A stretch of 32,531 bases of DNA from Gammaproteobacteria bacterium (lineage in GTDB: Bacteria; Pseudomonadota; Gammaproteobacteria; Arenicellales; Poriferihabitantaceae): positions 1-32,531 of the forward strand of contig JAJDVC010000199.1 of NCBI GenBank assembly GCA_022826305.1, given 5' to 3'. Position numbers and translations under genes: made by a program. Shown one piece after another: positions 1 through 9,437 of this stretch. The stretch's first letter is position 1. Each line of letters starts with the position of its first letter. The notes beneath the pieces were generated by a model. It saw only the letters and a list, made by a program, of their open reading frames with translations. It was not told the origin of the DNA and did no database searches.

Positions 1-719
1 TCCACGTTCCGCACCGCCTCGTCGAAGGTCACCCGCCACGTCAGGCTGTCCGCCGCGGTCGGCGAGACCGACGGCGCATGCCTCACGATCGACGACACCC
101 GCGGCGAAGTCGTGTCCGTGCCGCCGTCGTTGTCGCGGATGGTCACCGTGGCCGTGGGATTGGCGCCCACGGAATACCCGACCGGAAACGGATCGATGGC
201 GACCCCCGGCGACGGATCGATGTCGATCCTGAAGGTCTCGTCCGGCTCCACGACCTCGTGGTTCCATGCGTTCGATTCCACCACCTCGGGCGATTCGTCC
301 ACGGTCCGGACGGTGAAGGTGTGCGAGCCGGCGTTCGCCGGAATGGTCACGCTGTCGGGCGACGCCTCGTAGTCCTTGCCCACCGCGAATTCCCGCTGGC
401 TGTCATAGCTGACGTGCCTTCTGCGGGCCGTGCCGCCGCTCCCCCTGTCCGCATCCCGGTAAACGAGGCCCACTTCCGTGGCCGTGGCGCGCGGCGGGTC
501 GATGTTCACCGTCACGCTGACTTCCCCTCCCTCCGTCACGCTCCAGGACGCGCTGGCGAAACCGATCGTGTAGGTCTGCGCCTGTGCTACGGTCGAGAGG
601 CCGAACAGCAGCGGCAACCACAGCAGGCCGCCCGCAACGGCGCGGAGGAAGGATGATTCAGGCGGGCAGGAGCGGGCAGAGACCGGACGGAGGAACCGCC
701 GCCATATGGCCCCGATCAT
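1..719 (-). CDS. Secreted/surface protein with Calx-beta-like and Ig-like segments; C-terminus runs off window edge
   Basis: Not in the ORF track because no stop lies in the window. I checked every minus-frame codon from 719 to 3 and found no stop. Translation: MIGAIWRRFLRPVSARSCPPESSFLRAVAGGLLWLPLLFGLSTVAQAQTYTIGFASASWSVTEGGEVSVTVNIDPP...EVVEPDETFRIDIDPSPG...ATVTIRDNDGGTDTTSPRVSSIVRHAPSVSPTAADSLTWRVTFDEAVRNV. Signal-peptide-like LLWLPLLFGLSTVAQAQ, Calx-beta-like motif. The frame stays open upstream through the octamer tract to about 822. Confidence 0.8.
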   Translation of the reverse strand, partial: MIGAIWRRFLRPVSARSCPPESSFLRAVAGGLLWLPLLFGLSTVAQAQTYTIGFASASWSVTEGGEVSVTVNIDPPRATATEVGLVYRDADRGSGGTARRRHVSYDSQREFAVGKDYEASPDSVTIPANAGSHTFTVRTVDESPEVVESNAWNHEVVEPDETFRIDIDPSPGVAIDPFPVGYSVGANPTATVTIRDNDGGTDTTSPRVSSIVRHAPSVSPTAADSLTWRVTFDEAVRNV

Positions 720-825
720 GACCGGAATGCGAACGCAGGTTGGGCGATCCAGCGATCCAGCGATCCAGCGATCCAGCGATCCAGCGATCCAGCGATCCAG
801 CGATCCAGCGATCCAGCTTATTCAT
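658..825 (-). CDS. Short ORF (55 aa, MNKLDRWIAGSLDRWIAGS...) starting upstream of the octamer tract; possible out-of-frame leader of the surface protein
   Basis: ATG at 825-823 with SD-like GTGAGG about 8 nt upstream; reads through nine octamers then terminates at TGA 660-658, one frame off from the surface-protein ORF. Confidence 0.45.
   Translation of the reverse strand: MNKLDRWIAGSLDRWIAGSLDRWIAGSPNLRSHSGHDRGHMAAVPPSGLCPLLPA
745..816. repeat. Perfect tandem octamer (CGATCCAG)x9
   Basis: Directly read: nine identical 8-bp units; minus-strand unit CTGGATCG encodes the period LDRWIAGS. Confidence 0.98.
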
Positions 826-887
826 GATGCGAACCTCACGGCAACTTGTCAAACCCCGATCCAGAACCCCGCCTGCGGCAACCGGAA

Positions 888-912
888 CATGCTCGCCACA
901 ATGACGAGCATG
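888..912. promoter_or_regulatory. Perfect inverted repeat CATGCTCG-N9-CGAGCATG upstream of the octamer locus
   Basis: catgctcg ccacaatga cgagcatg read directly; 8-bp perfect arms. Confidence 0.5.
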
Positions 913-1699
913 AGAAATCCTGGCGGATGATGCCGGATTCAACACGCGAAGACAAGTCCCGCATGACCTGTCGGAACCACAGGTGCAGCAGCGGTGACGG
1001 CGCACCGGTCCCATGACACCAGCCGGATTTTGGCGCACTGCCGCTGGCGGGGCATTGCCACCCGCCATGCCAGGCCTGCCGCATCGTTCCGCGCCGCCAG
1101 CCATGGCCAGCGCCTCATGTCATGCTGCGATGACTCGTGACGGCAATGTCTTGGGAAAGTAATTTCCTGAAAAAAATCCGGATTATCCGATGGAAGGCTC
1201 ATCGACACGACCATGGCATGCCAGTGTGAAACTGTTAGGAGAGACGAAACTTACGCTGCAAGGTTGCGCTGGATGGCGGGGAAACACGGCCTTCCGGGCA
1301 ATATCACACACCGCTCGCCGGAGTCCGCCGCTTTGGCAGGCAATGCTCCCTGAACGCATCCACGCCCAGTTCGTTCACCATCTGCCTGAAGTTGCAGCCC
1401 AGCGCCATCACCCGAACATTGCACGAGCACCGAGAAGCAGGTGAGATTCAGGATATCAGGAGACGGAGAGGTCGGTATCGACGACAGGCAACGGTTTTGC
1501 CCGGCATTTCCTGCGGTGAAAGCCGCTTCGGAGGACCGGCAACGGGCCTCCAGGTCGTCGCTTGCGGCCGTTGCCGGAGGTCCGGGCAGGAGCAGTCCTC
1601 ACACCGTGGCGTGATCGGGCAATGTTCGGGGTAGCACCGGCGGGCGGGCCACCGCAAACCCCGATTCATTGAAATACCTTCACACTCTCATTTGCACAG

Positions 1700-1816
1700 G
1701 TTCAGGGCGTTGATCACCTTCCCGGAGCGATGCGAATCCTTGCTCGTGATCCCCGCCAGTTCGTTCCGCTCCACTTCGTCCAGGCTCACCACATGGCGTT
1801 TCATGCCCTGACCCTC
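1700..1816 (-). pseudogene. IS630-type transposase N-terminal remnant
   Basis: Minus frame MKRHVVSLDEVERNELAGITSKDSHRSGKVINALNLCK* resembles the N-terminus of IS630-family transposases but stops after 38 aa. Confidence 0.4.
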
Positions 1817-1904
1817 GTCTTTGCCCGGAGACGAGAAATCCATCATGCCATATACGACATGTCATGTATGACGTTGCACCAGGTACCCGGCGTCCGCCGG
1901 GCCA

Positions 1905-2735
1905 TCACGCCTTCGGGTCACGACGCCTGGTTGGCGGATGCAGTGTCGGACTGTCTACCGACTGCCTTCTCGCGCCGGAACCTTTGGGGCGGTAGACATG
2001 CGCCCTGGATGAATCATAGAGGTAGGAATCGCAAAACCCGTCGCTGCCCAGCACCCTGCCGACCAGTATCAGGGCCGTCCTGGTAAATTTCCTGGCACGT
2101 ACTTTCCCGACGATATCCCCGAGCGTTCCGGACACCCGCTCCTGGTCAGGCCAGGACGTGCGATAACACACCGCTACCGGACAATCCTCGCCATAGTGCG
2201 GAATCAGTTCCTCCACGATCCTGTGAATTCGCGGGACACCCAGATGAATGGCCAGGGTAGCCCCGGTAGCCGCCAGCGCTGGCAGCCGTTCGCGTTCCGG
2301 GAACGGCGTCTTGCCCTCGTAGCGGGTCAGGATCACCGTCTGGGTTATGCCGGAGAGCGTCAGTTCCCTGCCCAGCCAGGCCGCCGATGCCGAAGTTGCG
2401 GTGACGCCCGGGATGATTTCGTAGTCGATCCCGAACACCTCAAGGCGCCGAATCTGCTCTGCGACGGCACCATAGATCGAAGGGTCTCCCGAGTGCAGGC
2501 GGGCAACGTCCCGTCCCGCCGCGTCAGCCTTCCTGATTTCCCCGATGATCTGGTCAAGGTCCATGGATGAGGTGTCCATGACCAGTTCCGCGGAATCCCC
2601 GGCCGGTTCGAGGACCGCGCAAGGCACCAGCGAACCAGCATACAGGATCACCGGGCATGCGGCGATAAGCTTTTGTGCCTTGACCGTGAGCAGTTCCGGG
2701 TCACCTGGCCCGGCGCCGATGAAATAGACCGTCAT
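1905..2735 (-). CDS. cobM: Precorrin-4/cobalt-precorrin-4 C11-methyltransferase
   Basis: MTVYFIGAGPGDPELLTVKAQKLI... YAGSLVP, HSGDPSIYGA; tetrapyrrole methylase family; ATGA overlap with cobJ stop. Confidence 0.9.
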   Translation of the reverse strand: MTVYFIGAGPGDPELLTVKAQKLIAACPVILYAGSLVPCAVLEPAGDSAELVMDTSSMDLDQIIGEIRKADAAGRDVARLHSGDPSIYGAVAEQIRRLEVFGIDYEIIPGVTATSASAAWLGRELTLSGITQTVILTRYEGKTPFPERERLPALAATGATLAIHLGVPRIHRIVEELIPHYGEDCPVAVCYRTSWPDQERVSGTLGDIVGKVRARKFTRTALILVGRVLGSDGFCDSYLYDSSRAHVYRPKGSGARRQSVDSPTLHPPTRRRDPKA

Positions 2736-3508
2736 GACTGCCTGCCGTAACCCCTGGGCGTGTAGACCCACTCCTGCTGCGGCGTTTCAAGGCGGCGACT
2801 CTCGCTGTTCCCTACCGATACCAGCGTGAACATGTCGATGTCTCCGGCCTCCAGTTCCGATAACCTGACCACGCGAATGCGTTCATTCCTGCGGGTCAGC
2901 TGTTGCCCGATAATCACGGGCGTTGCGGACGGTCGGTATTCAAGCAGGATTTCCCGGGCGGCATCGATCTGCCAGTTTCGTCTCCCTGACCGGGGGTTAT
3001 AGAGCGATATCACGAAATCGCCCGCACCGGCGGCGTGCAGACGCCTGGCGATGGTTTCCCACGGAGTAAGCAGGTCGGACAGGGAAATGGCGCAGAAGTC
3101 GTGCCCCAGTATGGCGCCGCATCGGCTGGCTACCGCCTGCATGGCGGAAATTCCAGGTATGACCTCTATCTCCACGCCATGCCAGCCGCCCCCCCGCAGG
3201 GCACCATCTGGGTGCCGGTCAAGCAGTTCGAATACCAGGGTCGCCATGGCGTATATTCCGGCATCGCCGCCGGATACCAGGGATGTCACCCGCCCTCCGG
3301 CGGCGAGATCCAGTGCAAGACGGGCCCGTTCGGTTTCCTTGCCGAGAGGCAGCTCGTGCAACGTTTTTCCGTCACGGATGGCTCCGAGCAGTTCCAGGTA
3401 CAGTCCATAGCCCACCAGTTCGCTGCTGGCCCCGATAGCCGCAGCGGCCCGGGGAGTAACGAGGTCCGGACTGCCGGGGCCAAGACTCACAATGTACAGT
3501 CTAGTCAT
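2732..3508 (-). CDS. cobJ: Precorrin-3B/cobalt-precorrin-3 C17-methyltransferase
   Basis: MTRLYIVSLGPGSPDLVTPRAAAAI...SGGDAGIYAMA...GAILGHDFCAISLSDLLTPW...SLYNPRS. Confidence 0.9.
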   Translation of the reverse strand: MTRLYIVSLGPGSPDLVTPRAAAAIGASSELVGYGLYLELLGAIRDGKTLHELPLGKETERARLALDLAAGGRVTSLVSGGDAGIYAMATLVFELLDRHPDGALRGGGWHGVEIEVIPGISAMQAVASRCGAILGHDFCAISLSDLLTPWETIARRLHAAGAGDFVISLYNPRSGRRNWQIDAAREILLEYRPSATPVIIGQQLTRRNERIRVVRLSELEAGDIDMFTLVSVGNSESRRLETPQQEWVYTPRGYGRQS

Positions 3509-4286
3509 CTTCAGGGTTCTTCGTTGCAATCCCGGCGCAGGCTCGGGCAATGGCACAGGTGGCGCGTCCCGACTTGCGCTTCGGCACCATCAGCTCAGGC
3601 TGTGCGCCGGTAGCCCGTGCTGCTGCCAGAAGCGCTGCTGACTCCGCCACACCGTAGATGCCGACGGTCTCCTTCACATAGTCCGAACGCACCGACAGTA
3701 ACGGCTCCATCGGCGAGAGGTCGGCGGCGCTGAACACCTGGAAAGGTATGTTGAGGCGTCCGCACAGATTCCGCAGCCCGGGCTCATCGCGCTTGATATC
3801 GATACTGTTTACCGAGTGCAGGCTGTCTTTCGGCATCTCCGCCAGTCGGAGACACTGCTTGAGCAACGTTTCAAGCTCCTGGTCGCTGCAATTCCGTTCA
3901 CACCCCATTCCAGCCGTATAGACAGGCTCCGGGCAGGCGCTCGCAGTGGTCAGTACGGGCCGGGCCCCGATCGCGCCGGCAACCTCCATCGCAAGCGCGT
4001 TCGCACCGCCTTCGTGGCCGGACAGCAACGAAATGACATATGCGCCGACCTGGTCCAGCACCACTACCGGAGGATCCGTTTTCTTGCTCCCGAGGACCGG
4101 CGCCAGGGTGCGCACGACAATGCCGGTGGCACAGATCATCACCAGTGCATCCCCGTCCCGGAACGCCTGTTGAACCCGCGCCTTGAACGGGCTCGGCCTG
4201 TGCCACTGCCTGCAGTTCGGGAGACGCTTCACGATCTTCCTGCCCAGATCACGCCCTGCCGGGGTAAGGCTTACCACCTGTCTCAC
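3501..4286 (-). CDS. cbiG: Cobalamin biosynthesis protein CbiG (N-terminal plus CobE-like C-terminal regions)
   Basis: ICATGIVVRTLAPVLGSKKTDPPVVVLDQVGAYVISLLSGHEGGANALA and GMGCERNCS...; within cobalamin operon. Confidence 0.85.
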   Translation of the reverse strand: MRQVVSLTPAGRDLGRKIVKRLPNCRQWHRPSPFKARVQQAFRDGDALVMICATGIVVRTLAPVLGSKKTDPPVVVLDQVGAYVISLLSGHEGGANALAMEVAGAIGARPVLTTASACPEPVYTAGMGCERNCSDQELETLLKQCLRLAEMPKDSLHSVNSIDIKRDEPGLRNLCGRLNIPFQVFSAADLSPMEPLLSVRSDYVKETVGIYGVAESAALLAAARATGAQPELMVPKRKSGRATCAIARACAGIATKNPEDD

Positions 4287-5011
4287 TTGACCGCCCGCCC
4301 GGCGCGCATTACCAGAAACAGGGAAAAGTAGGGACCTGCTTCGACCGGAAGGCGGCTCACGTCGGTTTCGACACGCTGGTTGTCCCGTCCTATGTATTCA
4401 AGGTAAACCGCCTCCTCGGTCCGCCCGGCGCGCTCCAGCGCCTCGATAATCCGGGGGCGCGAACGACCCGCCTTCATGATGACGACACTGTCATGAGCAT
4501 CAAGCGTCTGCACTATCTGCCCAAGGTCATGGCGGCCGCTGGCTACGGCGAAAGACTCGTCCAGCAGGGTCAGCGGACGCTGCAACGCGGCGGAAGCAGC
4601 ATGCATTGAGGAAATGCCCGGCACGACTTCACAACGGTTATGCACAAGGCGTATCAGCAGGTATGCAAAGGAGCCGAAAAACAGGGGGTCGCCCTCGCAC
4701 AGGAACACGACCCGCTTGCCTGCGTCGATGCGTTGCTGGATGTCGGAAGCGGCCAGGTCGTAAATCCGGTTGGCAGGCGTGCGGTCGTCGTTCATCGGCA
4801 CCACGAAGGGGAGTTCCTCCTGGTGCCCGGGCGCCTCTTCAAGCAGTCCGCCAGCGATATCGCGCGCCTGCGACCTGCCGGGAGCACTGCAGATATAGCT
4901 GACCACATCTGCATGGAGAATACGGTCTGCCGCCCTGATGGTGATCAATCCGGGGTCACCCGGCCCCACGCCGACACCGGTAAAAGCAGATTGACAGGCC
5001 TCGATCTTCAT
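4283..5011 (-). CDS. cobI: Precorrin-2/cobalt-factor-II C20-methyltransferase
   Basis: GVGVGPGDPGLITIRAADRIL...FLCEGDPLFFGSFAYL...VVPGISSMHAASAALQRPLT. Confidence 0.87.
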   Translation of the reverse strand: MKIEACQSAFTGVGVGPGDPGLITIRAADRILHADVVSYICSAPGRSQARDIAGGLLEEAPGHQEELPFVVPMNDDRTPANRIYDLAASDIQQRIDAGKRVVFLCEGDPLFFGSFAYLLIRLVHNRCEVVPGISSMHAASAALQRPLTLLDESFAVASGRHDLGQIVQTLDAHDSVVIMKAGRSRPRIIEALERAGRTEEAVYLEYIGRDNQRVETDVSRLPVEAGPYFSLFLVMRAGRAVK

Positions 5012-6273
5012 CCATGCACACCTTCGCTCTTGCAAAGCCGGAACAGACTTACGGGTCGCTTCCGCGCCTGGGTCCATTCACCTGCACGGAACCTGCTCCG
5101 GCTTACCGCGATGTCAATGGATTCAGCCAGGGCGATGTCCCGCCGTTTGCAGAAACCCCGCAGGCACTCGCGGCTTGAACCGGTCACGGCGCTCGCGACC
5201 AGCAATCCGCCTGATGCCAGACGTTGCCAGCAGTAGTCCAGCAGCAGGGGCAACTTGCCTGCACTGCCTCCGATAAAGACCCGGTCCGGGTCCGGCACCG
5301 ACTCCAGTACCGCCGGCGCATTGCCATTCACGACCTCGACGTTGGACACGCCGAACCTTGCGCGGTTGGCGCGGATGCATCGCAGCCGTTCCGCATGACA
5401 TTCGACAGCGAATATCGTTGCGTCGGGATGCCACAGGGCAAGTTCGGTGGCGACGCCGCCGCACCCGGCACCGACATCCCAGACCAATTGATTCGCACCC
5501 GTCTGCAGGAGAGACAGGATCTGCAGCCTGGTCTCCCGCTTGCTGATCATCCCGGCACCGGGCCCGCCATCGGTAACAAGGTCGGTATCCCGGATACCCG
5601 GAAAGTCGGGGACGCCCCTGCCCCTGCCCCGAAGATGCAGCACGCTGATGTTCAGGTCGGCAAACGACCGGCCGGTATCCCTGTCGAACCCATTCACGTC
5701 AATACGGTGTATCTTCTCGTCATCGTAGCCGAGCCTTTCACAAACCCACAGGATCGACTGCTCCAGCTGCGCATCGATGCAGATGCCCGCCAGCGTGTCC
5801 GGGGGGCTGTTCTGGTCCGTAAGGATCACCAGCGTGCGGCCGGGCCGCAAATGACGGTTCAGGGTGTGCAGGGGTCTGCCGTGCAGGCTCACGACGGTGC
5901 AATCCTGCAACGACAGCCCGAGACGGCTGCAGGCGGCCTGGATGCTTGACAGGGCGCCATGAAACCTGAGCTTCGACAACGGATACTGTCGGCTCAGCCG
6001 CCGGCCGATGCCAAAGAACAGGGGATCGCCGGAGGCCAGGACGGCCACCTCGCCACCATGTCCTGCAAGCAGTGTATCCAGTTGTGCAACCTTCGACAGC
6101 GTGATCATCGGCGGCCAGTCAGCCGGCATTGTCCGGGTCATGGCACACAGCCATTCCAGGTGACGCTCGGTACCGATGATGGCCGAAGCGCCCCTGAGCG
6201 CCGCCTCGGCAACGGAACCCAGCCGGCCGCCGGCTTCCACGCCCAGGCCCACAACATGAATCCGGTCGGCCAT
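5008..6273 (-). CDS. cobL: Precorrin-6Y C5,15-methyltransferase (CbiE-CbiT fusion)
   Basis: MADRIHVVGLGVEA...LASGDPLFFGIGRRL... plus C-terminal ISKRETRLQILSLLQTGANQLVWDVGAGCGGVATE; ATGA overlap with cobH stop. Confidence 0.88.
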   Translation of the reverse strand: MADRIHVVGLGVEAGGRLGSVAEAALRGASAIIGTERHLEWLCAMTRTMPADWPPMITLSKVAQLDTLLAGHGGEVAVLASGDPLFFGIGRRLSRQYPLSKLRFHGALSSIQAACSRLGLSLQDCTVVSLHGRPLHTLNRHLRPGRTLVILTDQNSPPDTLAGICIDAQLEQSILWVCERLGYDDEKIHRIDVNGFDRDTGRSFADLNISVLHLRGRGRGVPDFPGIRDTDLVTDGGPGAGMISKRETRLQILSLLQTGANQLVWDVGAGCGGVATELALWHPDATIFAVECHAERLRCIRANRARFGVSNVEVVNGNAPAVLESVPDPDRVFIGGSAGKLPLLLDYCWQRLASGGLLVASAVTGSSRECLRGFCKRRDIALAESIDIAVSRSRFRAGEWTQARKRPVSLFRLCKSEGVHG

Positions 6274-6914
6274 CAGTACCACTCACCGTGGTTGCAGCGC
6301 AACAGCGCGTTGCAACTGGCGGCCGTCGGTGCGCTGCCGCCTTTTCTCCCCGGCAGCGTAATGCACTCGACGCCCAGTTCACGGTGCCGCTCCCACAGCA
6401 ATTGCTTCGATTCCTGTGCTCCCACGAAACCGACCGGCATGGCAATGACCAGTGCCGGGACGCCAGCGTCGCCTTCAAGCATTTCCAGCAGGCGAAACAG
6501 GGCCGAAGGCGCATTACCGATAAGGACCACGCTACCTGGCAGCAGTTCGCGCCACAGGTCCAGAGCCACCATGGATCGCGTCTGCGCATGTTCCCGTGCC
6601 CGTCTGGACACCGACTCGTCATTGAGAAAGCACAGTGGCGGTTTCGACAACAGTCGCCGGGTTATGCCCTGGCATACCATTTCGACATCGCAAAGGATCG
6701 TGCATGAGTCCCGGAGCGCCGCACACCCCATGTCACATGCCCGCTCGCTGAAACGCAGTTCGCCGGCGATGCCCGGTTCTCCGAGGCTGTGCACCACGCG
6801 CATTGCCACCTGCTGCTGGACACGGCCGAGACCATCGAGATCGGTCACACGGCGAATCCGGCGAAAGCTTTCGTGCTCGATCTCGACAGGATCTGACAGA
6901 TACTCTCTGGACAT
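6273..6914 (-). CDS. cobH: Precorrin-8X methylmutase (CbiC/CobH)
   Basis: MSREYLSDPVEIEHESFRRIRRV...VVHSLGEPGIAGELRFSERA...GNAPSALFRLLEM...MPVGFVGAQESK. Confidence 0.9.
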   Translation of the reverse strand: MSREYLSDPVEIEHESFRRIRRVTDLDGLGRVQQQVAMRVVHSLGEPGIAGELRFSERACDMGCAALRDSCTILCDVEMVCQGITRRLLSKPPLCFLNDESVSRRAREHAQTRSMVALDLWRELLPGSVVLIGNAPSALFRLLEMLEGDAGVPALVIAMPVGFVGAQESKQLLWERHRELGVECITLPGRKGGSAPTAASCNALLRCNHGEWY

Positions 6915-6921
6915 GGCGAAC

Positions 6922-7677
6922 CTATTCCATACCAAGTTGCAGTACTGCGTCATGGCAGGCGGGAACATCATCGAACTCGCGATCCACCACAGGCAGTTCG
7001 GGCCGTGCCAGCAGGTGGACCGGGACACCGTGTTCCCGGGCGACCACCAGCTTGGCTGCAGAATGCCTTCCGCCGCTGTTCTTGCAGACTATCGCATCAA
7101 CGGCGAGCTTGCGAAGCAATTGCCGCTCCGCATCGATTTCGAATGGACCGATTGCCTGGATCCATGACATGGATGACGGCAGATCGATCAACGGCATCGT
7201 GGCCGAACGCAACCACTGCTGCTGACCGGCGGAACGCGTGGAGGCCGAGAGGGTGTCAACGAACCCCTGGGACAACCGTCCCGTGGCAAGAAACACCGAA
7301 CGCGAATACGCCAGTTCCGGAAGCAGCGATTCCCAGTCATGGAACACCTGCCACCGGTCACCCGGTCTTTCCCGCCAGGCCGGGCGCAGGTAGCGCCAGC
7401 ACCTGATCCCTGCCGTACTGCCAGAGCAGGCGGCCTGCCGGCTCATGGTGGATGCGTAGGGATGGGTCGCATCGAGAATCAGGTCGATCGCCTCATTGCA
7501 GAGCCACTGGTCAAGGCCGCCGTGACGGCTGAATCCGCCGCTGATCACCCTGCAGGGAAGATCCGGCTGGCGCACCTGGCCAGCGATGCTGTAGATGACG
7601 TCGATCGTTTCGTGCCGGTGCAGCCGACTGGCCAGATCCACGGCCTCGCGGATGCCGCCCAGTACCAGAATCCTCAT
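6922..7677 (-). CDS. cobK: Precorrin-6A reductase (CobK/CbiJ)
   Basis: MRILVLGGIREAVDLASRL...ISGGFSRHGGLDQWL...DLILDATHPYASTMSRQA...CKNSGG. Confidence 0.88.
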   Translation of the reverse strand: MRILVLGGIREAVDLASRLHRHETIDVIYSIAGQVRQPDLPCRVISGGFSRHGGLDQWLCNEAIDLILDATHPYASTMSRQAACSGSTAGIRCWRYLRPAWRERPGDRWQVFHDWESLLPELAYSRSVFLATGRLSQGFVDTLSASTRSAGQQQWLRSATMPLIDLPSSMSWIQAIGPFEIDAERQLLRKLAVDAIVCKNSGGRHSAAKLVVAREHGVPVHLLARPELPVVDREFDDVPACHDAVLQLGME

Positions 7678-8771
7678 CGGCTGAAGGGAGCATGACCAAC
7701 GAGATCGCCATGCCGGTCAATGGCCCACACCTCCACGTCCGTGCCGGGGCCCGCCAGGTCGGCCGCAAAATCACGGGCAAGGCCACAGACCGGCGCGGCA
7801 ATCCCCACATCCGCTTCCCGACACATCTGCAGGACCTCGATACTGGTATTGGCCGAGAGGATACGGCTGGACAGGTTCCGGTCCGCACCGCCCGCAGCCG
7901 CGATTCCCGACAGGAATCGGAAATCGATTGAAGACTTTCGACTGTTGAGATCCCGGTTCCTGCACGCCAGCTTGCTGATCTTGCCGAATCCGCCGCAGAT
8001 GCTCAGACGGGCCACCGGATGTCGTCGCAGGTATTTCAGCATCGCACCGGCGAAATCCCCCATTTCGACCAGTGCCGAATCCTCCAGCCCGTAGTGCCGC
8101 CTGATCGCGCATTCGCTACTGTTGCCGGTGCTTGCGGCGATATGCGACAGGCCACAGGCTCGGGCGACATCAATGCCCTGATGAATGGATGCAATCCAGG
8201 CCGCACAGGAATAGGGGCGGACGATACCGCTCGTGCCGAGTATGGACAACCCGCCGACGATGCCAAGCCGCGGATTCATGGTTTTCCGTGCCAGGGCCGC
8301 GCCAGCCTCGATGCCGACACTCACTTCGAACCCTTCCGTGTAGTCGAACCGCAGGGCCTGACGGGCCAGGTGTTCACGCATCATCCGCCTCGGTACGGGG
8401 TTGATGGCGGGCTCCCCCAAGGCAAGCGGCAGACCGGGCCGGGTCACTGTACCCACCCCCTCTCCGGCACGGAACCGGACACCGGGCGGTTTCCTGCGAT
8501 GCAGTTCAACGAAAACGCAGGCACCATGCGTGATATCGGGATCGTCGCCGGCGTCCTTGATGGTCGAGGCATGAACCCCCTGATCCCGTGTTTCGCAGGC
8601 TTCTATGGGCAAAGCCACCTCATCGCCCTTCGGCAGGGTCACAGTTACCTCCTCAAGGGACAGACCGGTGAACAGCCGCTCGGAGGCGGCAACACAGCAG
8701 GCCGTGGCACAGGTTCCCGTGGTGAATCCGCTACGCAGCCTGTTCGAACGTTCCGCGCTCTCGGGCCACAT
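7674..8771 (-). CDS. cbiD: Cobalt-precorrin-5B C1-methyltransferase CbiD
   Basis: LRSGFTTGTCATACCVAASERL...DAGDDPDITHGACVFVEL...GEPAINPVPRRMM...GGLSILGTSGIVRPYS. Confidence 0.93.
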   Translation of the reverse strand: MWPESAERSNRLRSGFTTGTCATACCVAASERLFTGLSLEEVTVTLPKGDEVALPIEACETRDQGVHASTIKDAGDDPDITHGACVFVELHRRKPPGVRFRAGEGVGTVTRPGLPLALGEPAINPVPRRMMREHLARQALRFDYTEGFEVSVGIEAGAALARKTMNPRLGIVGGLSILGTSGIVRPYSCAAWIASIHQGIDVARACGLSHIAASTGNSSECAIRRHYGLEDSALVEMGDFAGAMLKYLRRHPVARLSICGGFGKISKLACRNRDLNSRKSSIDFRFLSGIAAAGGADRNLSSRILSANTSIEVLQMCREADVGIAAPVCGLARDFAADLAGPGTDVEVWAIDRHGDLVGHAPFSR

Positions 8772-8774
8772 GTG

Positions 8775-9437
8775 TCACCAGACCCGTGTCAGCCAGTAGC
8801 CGCCAACCGCCATTGACCCAAAGGCGACCAGGTATCGAAATCCGTTCATCTTCCTGGCCGAGCAACGACCGATACAACGCTGCATGGACCCGAAACCCAA
8901 CCCGAACATCAGCATCGTCAGCATGACCGCAAGCGAAAACAGCAACAGGTAAACGAGGGCCGAAAGCAGGCTCCCCTGCATCGCAACCGGCATCAGGGCC
9001 AGGACCGTTGCGCTACCGGCAAGCCCGTGCAGCACCCCTATCATTACCGGCGCATGAGTCAGGCCTGCCTGGCTGTGACGAACCTTGACGCCTGCTCCCT
9101 GCGGTTCCCACTGACGATGTTCCGGCGTCCCGGACACTTCCAGGCGAAGGCGTCGGATACAGTAAAAGCCCATGCCGATCAGTACCAGTCCCACCGACAG
9201 TTCACTCACCTGCAGCAGGTGTGCGGGCAGGCCGAGGCCGAGGCCGAAAAGCAGTACGCCGCTCACCAGCAGGACCAGAGAATGCCCGAGCGCCCAGTTG
9301 GTACAGTAGCGCATGGTTCTCGGCAGATCCGTCTCCATGCTGCTGAAAGCCGACAAGGTCATGACGTGATCGGGATCGAATGCATGCAGCAATCCCAGCA
9401 TGTAGACGAAGCCCAGCACATGCAACGCACCATCCAT
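8775..9437 (-). CDS. Membrane transporter (HupE/UreH/RcnA-like Ni/Co transporter, possibly cobalt uptake)
   Basis: Multi-TM; GLLHAFDPDHVMTLSAFSS and GVLHGLAGSATVLAL motifs; stop of the upstream CDS shares a base with this start. Confidence 0.7.
   Translation of the reverse strand: MDGALHVLGFVYMLGLLHAFDPDHVMTLSAFSSMETDLPRTMRYCTNWALGHSLVLLVSGVLLFGLGLGLPAHLLQVSELSVGLVLIGMGFYCIRRLRLEVSGTPEHRQWEPQGAGVKVRHSQAGLTHAPVMIGVLHGLAGSATVLALMPVAMQGSLLSALVYLLLFSLAVMLTMLMFGLGFGSMQRCIGRCSARKMNGFRYLVAFGSMAVGGYWLTRVW

Noticed and set aside
745-816. Tandem repeats considered as CRISPR
   Set aside because: 8-bp perfect tandem units with no spacers; not a CRISPR array.
5959-7167. 402-aa plus-strand ORF
   Set aside because: Antisense to cobL/cobH/cobK; low-complexity composition consistent with a shadow ORF.
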